A stretch of 64,000 bases of DNA from Meghimatium bilineatum (lineage: Eukaryota > Mollusca > Gastropoda > Stylommatophora > Philomycidae). Below, one piece after another: positions 1 through 12,024 of the stretch. The notes below the pieces were generated by a model. That model saw only the letters and a program-made list of their open reading frames with translations, was not told where the DNA came from and made no database searches. The stretch is from assembly GCA_034231615.1 (NCBI GenBank), contig CM067304.1, positions 22,316,589 through 22,380,588 on the forward strand. Direction: 5' to 3'. The position numbers were made by a program, and so were the translations under genes. Position 1 is the stretch's first letter, and each line of letters begins with the position of its first letter.

Positions 1-430
1 GGGTGTACTGCAGCTTACTACACCAGAAATTGCAGTCTGGACACACGAATTTGGTGTATTCTAGCTTACTACGTTAGAACTCGGTGTATTCTGGCATATT
101 ACTCACAAATTCATTGTTCTGAAGCTTACTACACTAGAAGTGAGTGTATTCTGGCCTATTATACATCATTTCGTTATATTGCAGCATAATACGTCAGAAT
201 ACTGTCGTATTATACACAAATTAGGTCTTGCTGTTTAGTACGTCAAAACTCAGTGTTTTGTGGCATATTACTCACAAATTGGGTGTACTGCAGCTTACTA
301 CACTTGAATTGAGTGTATTCTGGCCTGTTACACATGACTTCGTTGTTTTGCAGCTTAATAACTAAGAACACTGGCGTATTACACACAAATTAGGTCTCTT
401 GCTGTTTAGTACGTCAAAACTCAGTGTTCT
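1..430 (+). repeat. Truncated first unit (C type)
   Basis: The window opens at gggtgtactgcag, base 22 of a unit, so the unit would have started 20 bases upstream of the window. It carries the C markers cacacgaa and cgttatatt. Its open frame lacks the ATG only because of the window edge. Confidence 0.95.
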
Positions 431-3400
431 ATGGCATATTACTCACAAATTGGGCGTACTGCAGCTTACTACACCAGAAATTGCAGTCTGGACACACTAA
501 TTTGGTGTATTCTAGCTTACTACGTTAGAACTCGGTGTATTCTGGCATATTACTCACAAATTCATTGTTCTGAAGCTTACTACATTAGAAGTGAGTCTAT
601 TCTGGCCTATAAGACATCATTTCGTTGTATTGCTGCATAATACGTCAGAATACTGTCGTATTACACACAAATTAGGTCTTGCTGTTTAGTACGTCAAAAC
701 TCAGTGTTTTGTGGCATATTACTCACAAATTGGGTGTACTGCAGCTTACTACACTTGAATTGAGTGTATTCTGGCCTGTAGCACATGACTTAGTTGTTTT
801 GCAGCTTAATAACTAAGAACACTCGTGAATTATACACAAATTAGGTCTCTTGCTGTTTAGTACGTCAAAACTCAGTGTTCTATGGCATATTACTCACAAA
901 TTGGGTGTACTGCAGCTTACTACACCAGAAATTGCAGTCTGGACACACGAATTTGGTGTATTCTAGCTTACTACGTTAGAACTCGGTGTATTCTGGCATA
1001 TTACTCACAAATTCATTGTTCTGAAGCTTACTACACTAGAAGTGAGTGTATTCTGGCCTATTATACATCATTTCGTTATATTGCAGCATAATACGTCAGA
1101 ATACTGTCGTATTATACACAAATTAGGTCTTGCTGTTTAGTACGTCAAAACTCAGTGTTTTGTGGCATATTACTCACAAATTGGGTGTACTGCAGCTTAC
1201 TACACTTGAATTGAGTGTATTCTGGCCTGTTACACATGACTTCGTTGTTTTGCAGCTTAATAACTAAGAACACTGGCGTATTACACACAAATTAGGTCTC
1301 TTGCTGTTTAGTACGTCAAAACTCACTGTTCTATGGCATATTACTCACAAATTGGGCGTACTGCAGCTTACTACACCAGAAATTGCAGTCTGGACACACT
1401 AATTTGGTGTATTCTAGCTTACTACGTTAGAACTCGGTGTATTCTGGCATATTACTCACAAATTCATTGTTCTGAAGCTTACTACATTAGAAGTGAGTCT
1501 ATTCTGGCCTATAAGACATCATTTCGTTGTATTGCAGCATAATACGTCAGAATACTGTCGTATTAAACACAAATAGGTCTTGCTGTTTAGTACGTCAAAA
1601 CTCAGTGTTTTGTGGCATATTACTCACAAATTGGGTGTACTGCAGCTTACTACACTTGAATTGAGTGTATTCTGGCCTGTTACACATGACTTCGTTGTTT
1701 TGCAGCTTAATAACTAAGAACACTGGCGTATTACACACAAATTAGGTCTCTTGCTGTTTAGTACGTCAAAACTCAGTGTTCTATGGCATATTACTCACAA
1801 ATTGGGCATACTGCAGCATACTACACCAGAAATTGCAGTCTGGACACACTAATTTGGTGTATTCTAGCTTACTACGTTAGAACTCGGTGTATTCTGGCAT
1901 ATTACTCACAAATTCATTGTTCTGAAGCTTACTACACTAGAAATGAGTCTATTCTGGCCTATAAGACATCATTTCGTTGTATTGCAGCATAATACGTCAG
2001 AATACTGTCGTATTACACACAAATAGGTCTTGCTGTTTAGTACGTCAAAACTCAGTGTTTTGTGGCATATTACTCACAAATTGGGTGTACTGCAGCTTAC
2101 TACACTTGAATTGAGTGTATTCTGGCCTGTAACACATGACTTAGGTGTTTTGCAGCTTAATAACTAAGAACACTCGTGAATTATACACAAATTAGGTCTC
2201 TTGCTGTTTAGTACGTCAAAACTCAGTGTTCTATGGCATATTACTCACAAATTGGGTGTACTGCAGCTTACTACACCAGAAATTGCAGTCTGGACACACG
2301 AATTTGGTGTATTCTAGCTTACTACGTTAGAACTCGGTGTATTCTGGCATATTACTCACAAATTCATTGTTCTGAAGCTTACTACACTAGAAGTGAGTGT
2401 ATTCTGGCCTATTATACATCATTTCGTTATATTGCAGCATAATACGTCAGAATACTGTCGTATTATACACAAATTAGGTCTTGCTGTTTAGTACGTCAAA
2501 ACTCAGTGTTTTGTGGCATATTACTCACAAATTGGGTGTACTGCAGCTTACTACACTTGAATTGAGTGTATTCTGGCCTGTTACACATGACTTCGTTGTT
2601 TTGCAGCTTAATAACTAAGAACACTGGCGTATTACACACAAATTAGGTCTCTTGCTGTTTAGTACGTCAAAACTCAGTGTTCTATGGCATATTACTCACA
2701 AATTGGGCGTACTGCAGCTTACTACACCAGAAATTGCAGTCTGGACACACTAATTTGGTGTATTCTAGCTTACTACGTTAGAACTCGGTGTATTCTGGAA
2801 TATTACTCACAAATTCATTGTTCTGAAGCTTACTACACTAGAAGTGAGTCTATTCTGGCCTATTATACATCATTTCGTTGTATTGCAGCATAATACGTCA
2901 GAATACTGTCGTATTACACACAAATTAGGCCTTGCTGTTTAGTACGTCAAAACTCAGTGTTTTGTGGCATATTACTCACAAATTGGGTGTACTGCAGCTT
3001 ACTACACTTGAATTGAGTGTATTCTGGCCTGTAACACATGACTTAGTTGTTTTGCAGCTTAATAACTAAGAACACTCGTGAATTATACACGAATTAGGTC
3101 TCTTGCTGTTTAGTACGTCAAAACTCAGTGTTCTATGGCATATTACTCACAAATTGGGTGTACTGCAGCTTACTACACCAGAAATTGCAGTCTGGACACA
3201 TTAAATTGGTGTATTCTAGCTTACTACGTTAGAACTTGGTGTATTCTGGCATATTACTCACAAATTCATTGTTCTGAAGCTTACTACACTAGAAGTGAGT
3301 GTATTCTGGCCTATTATACGTCATTTCGTTATATTGCAGCATAATACGTCAGAATACTGTCGTATTATACACAAATTAGGTCTTGCTGTTTAGTACGTCA

Positions 3401-5840
3401 AAACTCAGTGTTTTGTGGCATATTACTCACAAATTGGGTGTACTGCAGCTTACTACACTTGAATTGAGTGTATTCTGGCCTGTTACACATGACTTCGTTG
3501 TTTTGCAGCTTAATAACTAAGAACACTGGCGTATTACACACAAATTAGGTCTCTTGCTGTTTAGTACGTCAAAACTCAGTGTTCTATGGCATATTACTCA
3601 CAAATTGGGCATACTGCAGCATACTACACCAGAAATTGCAGTCTGGACACACTAATTTGGTGTATTCTAGCTTACTACGTTAGAACTCGGTGTATTCTGG
3701 CATATTACTCACAAATTCATTGTTCTGAAGCTTACTACACTAGAAGTGAGTCTATTCTGGCCTATTATACATCATTTCGTTGTATTGCAGCATAATACGT
3801 CAGAATACTGTCGTATTACACACAAATTAGGCCTTGCTGTTTAGTACGTCAAAACTCAGTGTTTTGTGGCATATTACTCACAAATTGGGTGTACTGCAGC
3901 TTACTACACTTGAATTGAGTGTATTCTGGCCTGTTACACATGACTTCGTTGTTTTGCAGCTTAATAACTAAGAACACTCGTGAATTATACACGAATTAGG
4001 TCTCTTGCTGTTTAGTACGTCAAAACTCAGTGTTCTATGGCATATTACTCACAAATTGGGTGTACTGCAGCTTACTACACCAGAAATTGCAGTCTGGACA
4101 CACTAAATTGGTGTATTCTAGCTTACTACGTTAGAACTTGGTGTATTCTGGCATATTACTCACAAATTCATTGTTCTGAAGCTTACTACACTAGAAGTGA
4201 GTGTATTCTGGCCTATTATACGTCATTTCGTTATATTGCAGCATAATACGTCAGAATACTGTCGTATTATACACAAATTAGGTCTTGCTGTTTAGTACGT
4301 CAAAACTCAGTGTTTTGTGGCATATTACTCACAAATTGGGTGTACTGCAGCTTACTACACTTGAATTGAGTGTATTCTGGCCTGTAACACATGACTTAGT
4401 TGTTTTGCAGCTTAATAACTAAGTACACTCGTGAATTATACACAAATTAGGTCTCTTGCTGTTTAGTACGTCAAAACTCAGTGTTCTATGGCATACTACT
4501 CACAAATTGGGTGTACTGCAGCTTACTACACCAGAAATTGCAGTCTGGACACACGAATTTGGTGTATTCTAGCTTACTACGTTAGAACTCGGTGTATTCT
4601 GGCATATTACTCACAAATTCATTGTTCTGAAGCTTACTACACTAGAAGTGAGTGTATTCTGGCCTATTATACATCATTTCGTTATATTGCAGCATAATAC
4701 GTCAGAATACTGTCGTATTATACACAAATTAGGTCTTGCTGTTTAGTACGTCAAAACTCAGTGTTTTGTGGCATATTACTCACAAATTGGGTGTACTGCA
4801 GCTTACTACACTTGAATTGAGTGTATTCTGGCCTGTTACACATGACTTCGTTGTTTTGCAGCTTAATAACTAAGAACCCTGGCGTATTACACATAAATTA
4901 GGTCTCTTGCTGTTTAGTACGTCAAAACTCACTGTTCTATGGCATATTACTCACAAATTGGGCGTACTGCAGCTTACTACACCAGAAATTGCAGTCTGGA
5001 CACACTAATTTGGTGTATTCTAGCTTACTACGTTAGAACTCGGTGTATCCTGGCATATTACTCACAAATTCATTGTTCTGAAGCTTACTACACTAGAAGT
5101 GAGTCTATTCTGGCCTATAAGACATCATTTCGTTGTATTGCAGCATAATACGTCAGAATACTGTCGTATTACACACAAATTAGGTCTTGCTGTTTAGTAC
5201 GTCAAAACTCAGTGTTTTGTGGCATATTACTCACAAATTGGGTGTACTGCAGCTTACTACACTTGAATTGAGTGTATTCTGGCCTGTTACACATGACTTC
5301 GTTGTTTTGCAGCTTAATAACTAAGAACACTGGCGTATTACACACAAATTAGGTCTCTTGCTGTTTAGTACGTCAAAACTCAGTGTTCTATGGCATATTA
5401 CTCACAAATTGGGCATACTGCAGCATACTACACCAGAAATTGCAGTCTGGACACACTAATTTGGTGTATTCTAGCTTACTACGTTAGAACTCGGTGTATT
5501 CTGGCATATTACTCACAAATTCATTGTTCTGAAGCTTACTACACTAGAAGTGAGTCTATTCTGGCCTATTATACATCATTTCGTTGTATTGCAGCATAAT
5601 ACGTCAGAATACTGTCGTATTACACACAAATTAGGCCTTGCTGTTTAGTACGTCAAAACTCAGTGTTTTGTGGCATATTACTCACAAATTGGGTGTACTG
5701 CAGCTTACTACACTTGAATTGAGTGTATTCTGGCCTGTTACACATGACTTCGTTGTTTTGCAGCTTAATAACTAAGAACACTGGCGTATTACACACAAAT
5801 TAGGTCTCTTGCTGTTTAGTACGTCAAAACTCAGTGTTCT
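431..5840 (+). repeat. Mixed C/R/H unit domain
   Basis: Unit starts are 431 R, 882 C, 1333 R, 1783 H, 2233 C, 2684 R-like, 3135 C-like, 3586 H2, 4037 C-like, 4488 C, 4939 R-like and 5390 H2. Units 431-2683 share private variants with 11123 onward (for example gtattgctgcataat and ctgtagcacatgac in the R unit), so they are a near copy of that region 10,692 bp downstream. Units at 3135 and 4037 carry private changes (ttaaattggtg or ctaaattggtg, gaacttggtg, atacgtcat) and are themselves two units apart, suggesting a local 902-bp two-unit duplication with the H2 unit at 3586. No gene is present. Confidence 0.9.
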
Positions 5841-6280
5841 ATGGCATATTACTCACAAATTGGGCGTACTGCAGCTTACTACACCAGAAATTGCAGTCTG
5901 GACACACTAATTTGGTGTATTCTAGCTTACTACGTTAGAACTCGGTGTATTCTGGCATATTACTCACAAATTCATTGTTCTGAAGCTTACTACACTAGAA
6001 ATGAGTCTATTCTGGCCTATAAGACATCATTTCGTTGTATTGCAGCATAATACGTAAGAATACTGTTGTATTACACACAAATAGGTCTTGCTGTTTAGTA
6101 CGTCAAAACTCAGTGTTTTGTGGCATATTACTCACAAATTGGGTGTACTGCAGCTTCCTACACTTGAATTGAGTGTATTCTGGCCTGTAACACATTCGTT
6201 GTTTTGCAGCAATAGCTAAGAACACTGGCGTATAACACAAATTAGGTCTTGCTGTTTAGTACGTCAAAACTCAGTGTTCT

Positions 6281-6451
6281 ATGACATATTACTCACAAAT
6301 TGTGCGTACTGCAGCTTACTACACTTGAATTGAGTGTATTCTGGCCTGTTACACATGACTTAGTTGTTTTGCAGCTTAATAACTAAGAACACTCGTGAAT
6401 TATACACAAATTAGGTCTCTTGCTGTTTAGTACGTCAGAACTCAGTGTTCT
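6281..6451 (+). repeat. Lone ~171-bp block with M-type start
   Basis: It starts atgacatattactcac and ttgtgcgta, markers seen only in M units. After gcagcttactaca it continues directly as an alpha block (cttgaattgag) instead of a gamma block (ccagaaattgc). The next unit starts 171 bp later. This is the expected product of exchange between a gamma block and an alpha block, deleting about 280 bp from an M unit. Confidence 0.8.
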
Positions 6452-7347
6452 ATGGCTTATTACTCACAAATTGGGTGTACTGCAGCTTACTACACCAGAA
6501 ATTGCAGTCTGGACACACGAATTTGGTGTATTCTAGCTTACTACGTTAGAACTCGGTGTATTCTGGCATATTACTCACAAATTCATTGTTCTGAAGCTTA
6601 CTACACTAGAAGTGAGTGTTTTCTGGCCTATTATACATCATTTCGTTATATTGCAGCATAATACGTCAGAATACTGTCGTATTATACACAAATTAGGTAT
6701 TGCTGTTTAGTACGTCAAAACTCAGTGTTTAGTGGCATATTACTCACAAATTGGGTGTACTGCAGCTTACTACACTTGAATTGAGTATTCTGGCCTGTTA
6801 CACATGACTTCGTTGTTTTGCAGCTTAATAACTAAGAACAATGGCGTATTACACACAAATTAGGTCTCTTGCTGTTTAGTACGTCAAAACTCAGTGTTCT
6901 ATGGCATATTACTCACAAATTGGGCGTACTGCAGCTTACTACACCAGAAATTGCAGTCTGGACACACTAATTTGGTGTATTCTAGCTTACTGCGTTAGAA
7001 CTCGGTGTATTCTGGCATATTACTCACAAATTCATTGTTCTGAAGCTTACTACACTAGAAGTGAGTCTATTCTGACCTATAAGACATCATTTCGTTGTAT
7101 TGCAGCATAAAACGTCAGAATACTGTCGTATTACACACAAATAGGTCTTGCTGTTTAGTACGTCAAAACTCAGTGTTTTGTGGCATATTACTCACAAATT
7201 GGGTGTACTGCAGCTTCCTACACTTGAATTGAGTGTTTTCTGGCTAACACATGACTTCGTTGTTTTGCAGCTTAATAACTAAGAACAATGGCGTATTACA
7301 CACAAATTAGGTCTCTTGCTGTTTAGTACGTCAAAACTCAGTGTTCT

Positions 7348-7517
7348 ATGGCATATTACTCACAAAGTGGGTGTACTGCAGCTTACTACACTTGAATTGA
7401 GTGTATTCTGGCCAGTTACAATGACTTAGTTGTTTTGCAGCTTAATAACTAAGAACACTCGTGAATTATACACAAATTAGGTCTCTTGCTGTTTAGTACG
7501 TCAAAACTCAGTGTTCT
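7348..7517 (+). repeat. Lone ~170-bp alpha block
   Basis: It starts atggcatattactcac followed by aaagtgggtg, the marker also carried by the extra blocks at 34866, 42690, 47815, 60150 and 63469. It is 170 bp rather than 171 because of small local indels (ccagttacaatgac). It is inserted between complete units at 6901 and 7518. Confidence 0.8.
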
Positions 7518-7968
7518 ATGGCATATTACTCACAAATTGGGTGTACTGCAGCTTACTACACCAGAAATTGCAGTCTGGACACACGAATTTGGTGTATTCT
7601 AGCTTACTACGTTAGAACTCGGTGTATTCTGGCATATTACTCACAAATTCATTGTTATGAAGCTTACTACACTAGAAGTGAGTGTATTCTGGCCTATTAT
7701 ACATCATTTCGTTATATTGCAGCATAATACGTCAGAATACTGTCGTATTATACACAAATTAGGTCTTGCTGTTTAGTACGTCAAAACTCAGTGTTTTGTG
7801 GCATATTACTCACAAATTGGGTGTACTGCAGCTTACTACACTTGAATTGAGTGTATTCTGGCCTGTTACACATGACTTCGTTGTTTTGCAGCTTAATAAC
7901 TAAGAACACTGGCGTATTACACACAAATTAGGTCTCTTGCTGTTTAGTACGTCAAAACTCAGTGTTCT

Positions 7969-8418
7969 ATGGCATATTACTCACAAATTGGGCGTACTGC
8001 AGCTTACTACACCAGAAATTGCAGTCTGGACACACTAATTTGGTGTATTCTAGCTTACTACGTTAGAACTCGGTGTATTCTGGCATATTACTCACAAATT
8101 CATTGTTCTGAAGCTTACTACACTAGAAATGAGTCTATTCTGGCCTATAAGACATTATTTCGTTGTATTGCAGCATAATACGTCAGAATACTGTCGTATT
8201 ACACACAAATAGGTCTTGCTGTTTAGTACGTCAAAACTCAGTGTTTTGTGGCATATTACTCACAAATTGGGTGTACTGCAGCTTACTACACTTGAATTGA
8301 GTGTATTCTGGCCTGTAACACATGACTTAGTTGTTTTGCAGCTTAATAACTAAGAACACTCGTGAATTATACACAAATTAGGTCTCTTGCTGTTTAGTAC
8401 GTCAAAACTCAGTGTTCT
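7969..8418 (+). repeat. Single 450-bp unit before the seven-unit repeats
   Basis: R-like start (gggcgtact) with an H-like end (agaaatgag, ataagac, aaataggtct), that is, a chimeric unit. It has a private acattattt change near 8156. It precedes the regular seven-unit repeats that begin at 8419. Confidence 0.85.
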
Positions 8419-11400
8419 ATGGCATATTACTCACAAATTGGGTGTACTGCAGCTTACTACACCAGAAATTGCAGTCTGGACACACGAATTTGGTGTATTC
8501 TAGCTTACTACGTTAGAACTCGGTGTATTCTGGCATATTACTCACAAATTCATTGTTCTGAAGCTTACTACACTAGAAGTGAGTGTATTCTGGCCTATTA
8601 TACATCATTTCGTTATATTGCAGCATAATACGTCAGAATACTGTCGTATTATACACAAATTAGGTCTTGCTGTTTAGTACGTCAAAACTCAGTGTTTTGT
8701 GGCATATTACTCACAAATTGGGTGTACTGCAGCTTACTACACTTGAATTGAGTGTATTCTGGCCTGTTACACATGACTTCGTTGTTTTGCAGCTTAATAA
8801 CTAAGAACACTGGCGTATTACACACAAATTAGGTCTCTTGCTGTTTAGTACGTCAAAACTCACTGTTCTATGGCATATTACTCACAAATTGGGCGTACTG
8901 CAGCTTACTACACCAGAAATTGCAGTCTGGACACACTAATTTGGTGTATTCTAGCTTACTACGTTAGAACTCGGTGTATTCTGGCATATTACTCACAAAT
9001 TCATTGTTCTGAAGCTTACTACATTAGAAGTGAGTCTATTCTGGCCTATAAGACATCATTTCGTTGTATTGCAGCATAATACGTCAGAATACTGTCGTAT
9101 TACACACACATTAGGTCTTGCTGTTTAGTACGTCAAAACTCAGTGTTTTGTGGCATATTACTCACAAATTGGGTGTACCGCAGCTTACTACACTTGAATT
9201 GAGTGTATTCTGGCCTGTTACACATGACTTCGTTGTTTTGCAGCTTAATAACTAAGAACACTGGCGTATTACACACAAATTAGGTCTCTTGCTGTTTAGT
9301 ACGTCAAAACTCAGTGTTCTATGGCATATTACTCACAAATTGGGCATACTGCAGCATACTACACCAGAAATTGCAGTCTGGACACACTAATTTGGTGTAT
9401 TCTAGCTTACTACGTTAGAACTCGGTGTATTCTGGCATATTACTCACAAATTCATTGTTCTGAAGCTTACTACACTAGAAATGAGTCTATTCTGGCCTAT
9501 AAGACATCATTTCGTTGTATTGCAGCATAATACGTCAGAATACTGTCGTATTACACACAAATAGGTCTTGCTGTTTAGTACGTCAAAACTCAGTGTTTTG
9601 TGGCATATTACTCACAAATTGGGTGTACTGCAGCTTACTACACTTGAATTGAGTGTATTCTGGCCTGTAACACATGACTTAGGTGTTTTGCAGCTTAATA
9701 ACTAAGAACACTCGTGAATTATACACAAATTAGGTCTCTTGCTGTTTAGTACGTCAAAACTCAGTGTTCTATGGCATATTACTCACAAATTGGGTGTACT
9801 GCAGCTTACTACACCAGAAATTGCAGTCTGGACACACGAATTTGGTGTATTCTAGCTTACTACGTTAGAACTCGGTGTATTCTGGCATATTACTCACAAA
9901 TTCATTGTTCTGAAGCTTACTACACTAGAAGTGAGTGTATTCTGGCCTATTATACATCATTTCGTTATATTGCAGCATAATACGTCAGAATACTGTCGTA
10001 TTATACACAAATTAGGTCTTGCTGTTTAGTACGTCAAAACTCAGTGTTTTGTGGCATATTACTCACAAATTGGGTGTACTGCAGCTTACTACACTTGAAT
10101 TGAGTGTATTCTGGCCTGTTACACATGACTTCGTTGTTTTGCAGCTTAATAACTAAGAACACTGGCGTATTACACACAAATTAGGTCTCTTGCTGTTTAG
10201 TACGTCAAAACTCAGTGTTCTATGGCATATTACTCACAAATTGGGCATACTGCAGCATACTACACCAGAAATTGCAGTCTGGACACACTAATTTGGTGTA
10301 TTCTAGCTTACTACGTTAGAACTCGGTGTATTCTGGCATATTACTCACAAATTCATTGTTCTGAAGCTTACTACACTAGAAATGAGTCTATTCTGGCCTA
10401 TAAGACATCATTTCGTTGTATTGCAGCATAATACGTCAGAATACTGTCGTATTACACACAAATAGGTCTTGCTGTTTAGTACGTCAAAACTCAGTGTTTT
10501 GTGGCATATTACTCACAAATTGGGTGTACTGCAGCTTACTACACTTGAATTGAGTGTATTCTGGCCTGTAACACATGACTTAGGTGTTTTGCAGCTTAAT
10601 AACTAAGAACACTCGTGAATTATACACAAATTAGGTCTCTTGCTGTTTAGTACGTCAAAACTCAGTGTTCTATGGCATATTACTCACAAATTGGGTGTAC
10701 TGCAGCTTACTACACCAGAAATTGCAGTCTGGACACACGAATTTGGTGTATTCTAGATTACTACGTTAGAACTCGGTGTATTCTGGCATATTACTCACAA
10801 ATTCATTGTTCTGAAGCTTACTACACTAGAAGTGAGTGTATTCTGGCCTATTATACATCATTTCGTTATATTGCAGCATAATACGTCAGAATACTGTCGT
10901 ATTATACACAAATTAGGTCTTGCTGTTTAGTACGTCAAAACTCAGTGTTTTGTGGCATATTACTCACAAATTGGGTGTACTGCAGCTTACTACACTTGAA
11001 TTGAGTGTATTCTGGCCTGTTACACATGACTTCGTTGTTTTGCAGCTTAATAACTAAGAACACTGGCGTATTACACACAAATTAGGTCTCTTGCTGTTTA
11101 GTACGTCAAAACTCAGTGTTCTATGGCATATTACTCACAAATTGGGCGTACTGCAGCTTACTACACCAGAAATTGCAGTCTGGACACACTAATTTGGTGT
11201 ATTCTAGCTTACTACGTTAGAACTCGGTGTATTCTGGCATATTACTCACAAATTCATTGTTCTGAAGCTTACTACATTAGAAGTGAGTCTATTCTGGCCT
11301 ATAAGACATCATTTCGTTGTATTGCTGCATAATACGTCAGAATACTGTCGTATTACACACAAATTAGGTCTTGCTGTTTAGTACGTCAAAACTCAGTGTT

Positions 11401-11573
11401 TTGTGGCATATTACTCACAAATTGGGTGTACTGCAGCTTACTACACTTGAATTGAGTGTATTCTGGCCTGTAGCACATGACTTAGTTGTTTTGCAGCTTA
11501 ATAACTAAGAACACTCGTGAATTATACACAAATTAGGTCTCTTGCTGTTTAGTACGTCAAAACTCAGTGTTCT
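8419..11573 (+). repeat. Seven-unit higher-order repeat, copy 1 (3155 bp)
   Basis: Unit order is C-R-H-C-H-C-R (starts 8419, 8870, 9321, 9771, 10222, 10672, 11123). The same order and spacing repeat immediately from 11574. Differences from copy 2 are few; examples are ctagattac at 10755, gtaccgcag near 9177, and ctgctgcat with ctgtagcacatg in the last R unit. The five 451-bp and two 450-bp units sum to 3155 bp. Confidence 0.9.
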
Positions 11574-11684
11574 ATGGCATATTACTCACAAATTGGGTGT
11601 ACTGCAGCTTACTACACCAGAAATTGCAGTCTGGACACACGAATTTGGTGTATTCTAGCTTACTACGTTAGAACTCGGTGTATT
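11574..11684 (+). repeat. Gamma block of the reference unit (111 bp, shortened)
   Basis: Subrepeats 1-4 (30, 30, 21, 30 bp). Subrepeat 1 closely matches subrepeat 11, and 2 matches 12. The 21-bp subrepeat 3 (gacacacgaatttggtgtatt-like) resembles the 18-20 bp subrepeats 9 and 15, and subrepeat 4 resembles 10 and 16. Counterparts of subrepeats 13 and 14 (61 bp) are missing. The block is therefore best read as a ~171-bp block with an internal deletion of two subrepeats. This alignment was done by eye. Confidence 0.8.
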
Positions 11685-11853
11685 CTGGCATATTACTCAC
11701 AAATTCATTGTTCTGAAGCTTACTACACTAGAAGTGAGTGTATTCTGGCCTATTATACATCATTTCGTTATATTGCAGCATAATACGTCAGAATACTGTC
11801 GTATTATACACAAATTAGGTCTTGCTGTTTAGTACGTCAAAACTCAGTGTTTT
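11685..11853 (+). repeat. Beta block of the reference unit (169 bp)
   Basis: Subrepeats 5-10 (30,30,30,31,18,30 bp). They align one-for-one with subrepeats 11-16 of the alpha block: ctggcatattactcac with gtggcatattactcac, gaagcttactacact with gcagcttactacact, then ctggcct, gcagc-taataac/tacg, the short acacaaattaggtct element and the gctgtttagtacgtcaaaac element. The short element is 18 bp here and 20 bp in alpha. In H-type units a further single-base loss (aaatagg instead of aaattagg) makes the unit 450 bp. Confidence 0.85.
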
Positions 11854-12024
11854 GTGGCATATTACTCACAAATTGGGTGTACTGCAGCTTACTACACTTG
11901 AATTGAGTGTATTCTGGCCTGTTACACATGACTTCGTTGTTTTGCAGCTTAATAACTAAGAACACTGGCGTATTACACACAAATTAGGTCTCTTGCTGTT
12001 TAGTACGTCAAAACTCACTGTTCT
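11854..12024 (+). repeat. Alpha block of the reference unit (171 bp)
   Basis: Subrepeats 11-16 (30,30,30,31,20,30 bp), the fullest form of the ancestral ~170-bp block. Two haplotypes of this block alternate in the array: one with ttacacatgacttcgttg followed by actggcgtatt, the other with taacacatgacttag followed by actcgtgaattatacac. Free-standing copies of this block occur at seven other positions. The 171-bp length coincides with primate alpha satellite, but I see no sequence relationship; many centromeric satellites fall in this nucleosome-scale range. Confidence 0.85.

Larger units (their letters stand above)
5841..7968 (+). repeat. Eroded, rearranged satellite zone
   Basis: This zone has irregular spacing: unit starts at 5841, 6452, 6901 and 7518, with extra lone blocks at 6281 and 7348. 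It carries the most private indels in the window: acacattcgttg with a 5-base loss near 6193, cagcaatagc near 6208, gagtattctgg near 6784, ggctaacacatg near 7244 and ccagttacaatgac near 7412. Marker order (F-like second half, atgacatatt M start at 6281, atggcttatt Cf at 6452, R-like at 6901) shows it is a degenerate copy of the H2-F-M-Cf cassette found intact further right. The private changes suggest an older segment that has escaped recent homogenisation; that is inference. Confidence 0.8.
11574..12024 (+). repeat. Reference 451-bp satellite unit (C type)
   Basis: Chosen as a clean example. It divides into 16 consecutive subrepeats of 30,30,21,30,30,30,30,31,18,30,30,30,30,31,20 and 30 bp, which sum to 451. 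Most subrepeats share a core of the form gc-gcttactac near the start, agaa or tgaa mid-way and gtgtatt at the end. The unit has one AAGCTT site (subrepeat 5/6 junction) and two CTGCAG sites 280 and 171 bp apart. GC is about 38% by my count on a closely related unit. A 69-codon frame opens at the unit start and closes at TAA in subrepeat 8. It shows a 10-residue AYY-containing period and resembles no protein I know. Confidence 0.95.

Noticed and set aside
431..640. About 130 tandem 69-aa open frames as a protein-coding gene family
   Set aside because: They coincide exactly with 30-bp subrepeats, have no promoter or splice context, contain a simple 10-residue period and resemble no known protein. 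Changes between copies are not biased toward synonymous sites as far as I can see, and four units carry a frame-breaking 2-base loss.
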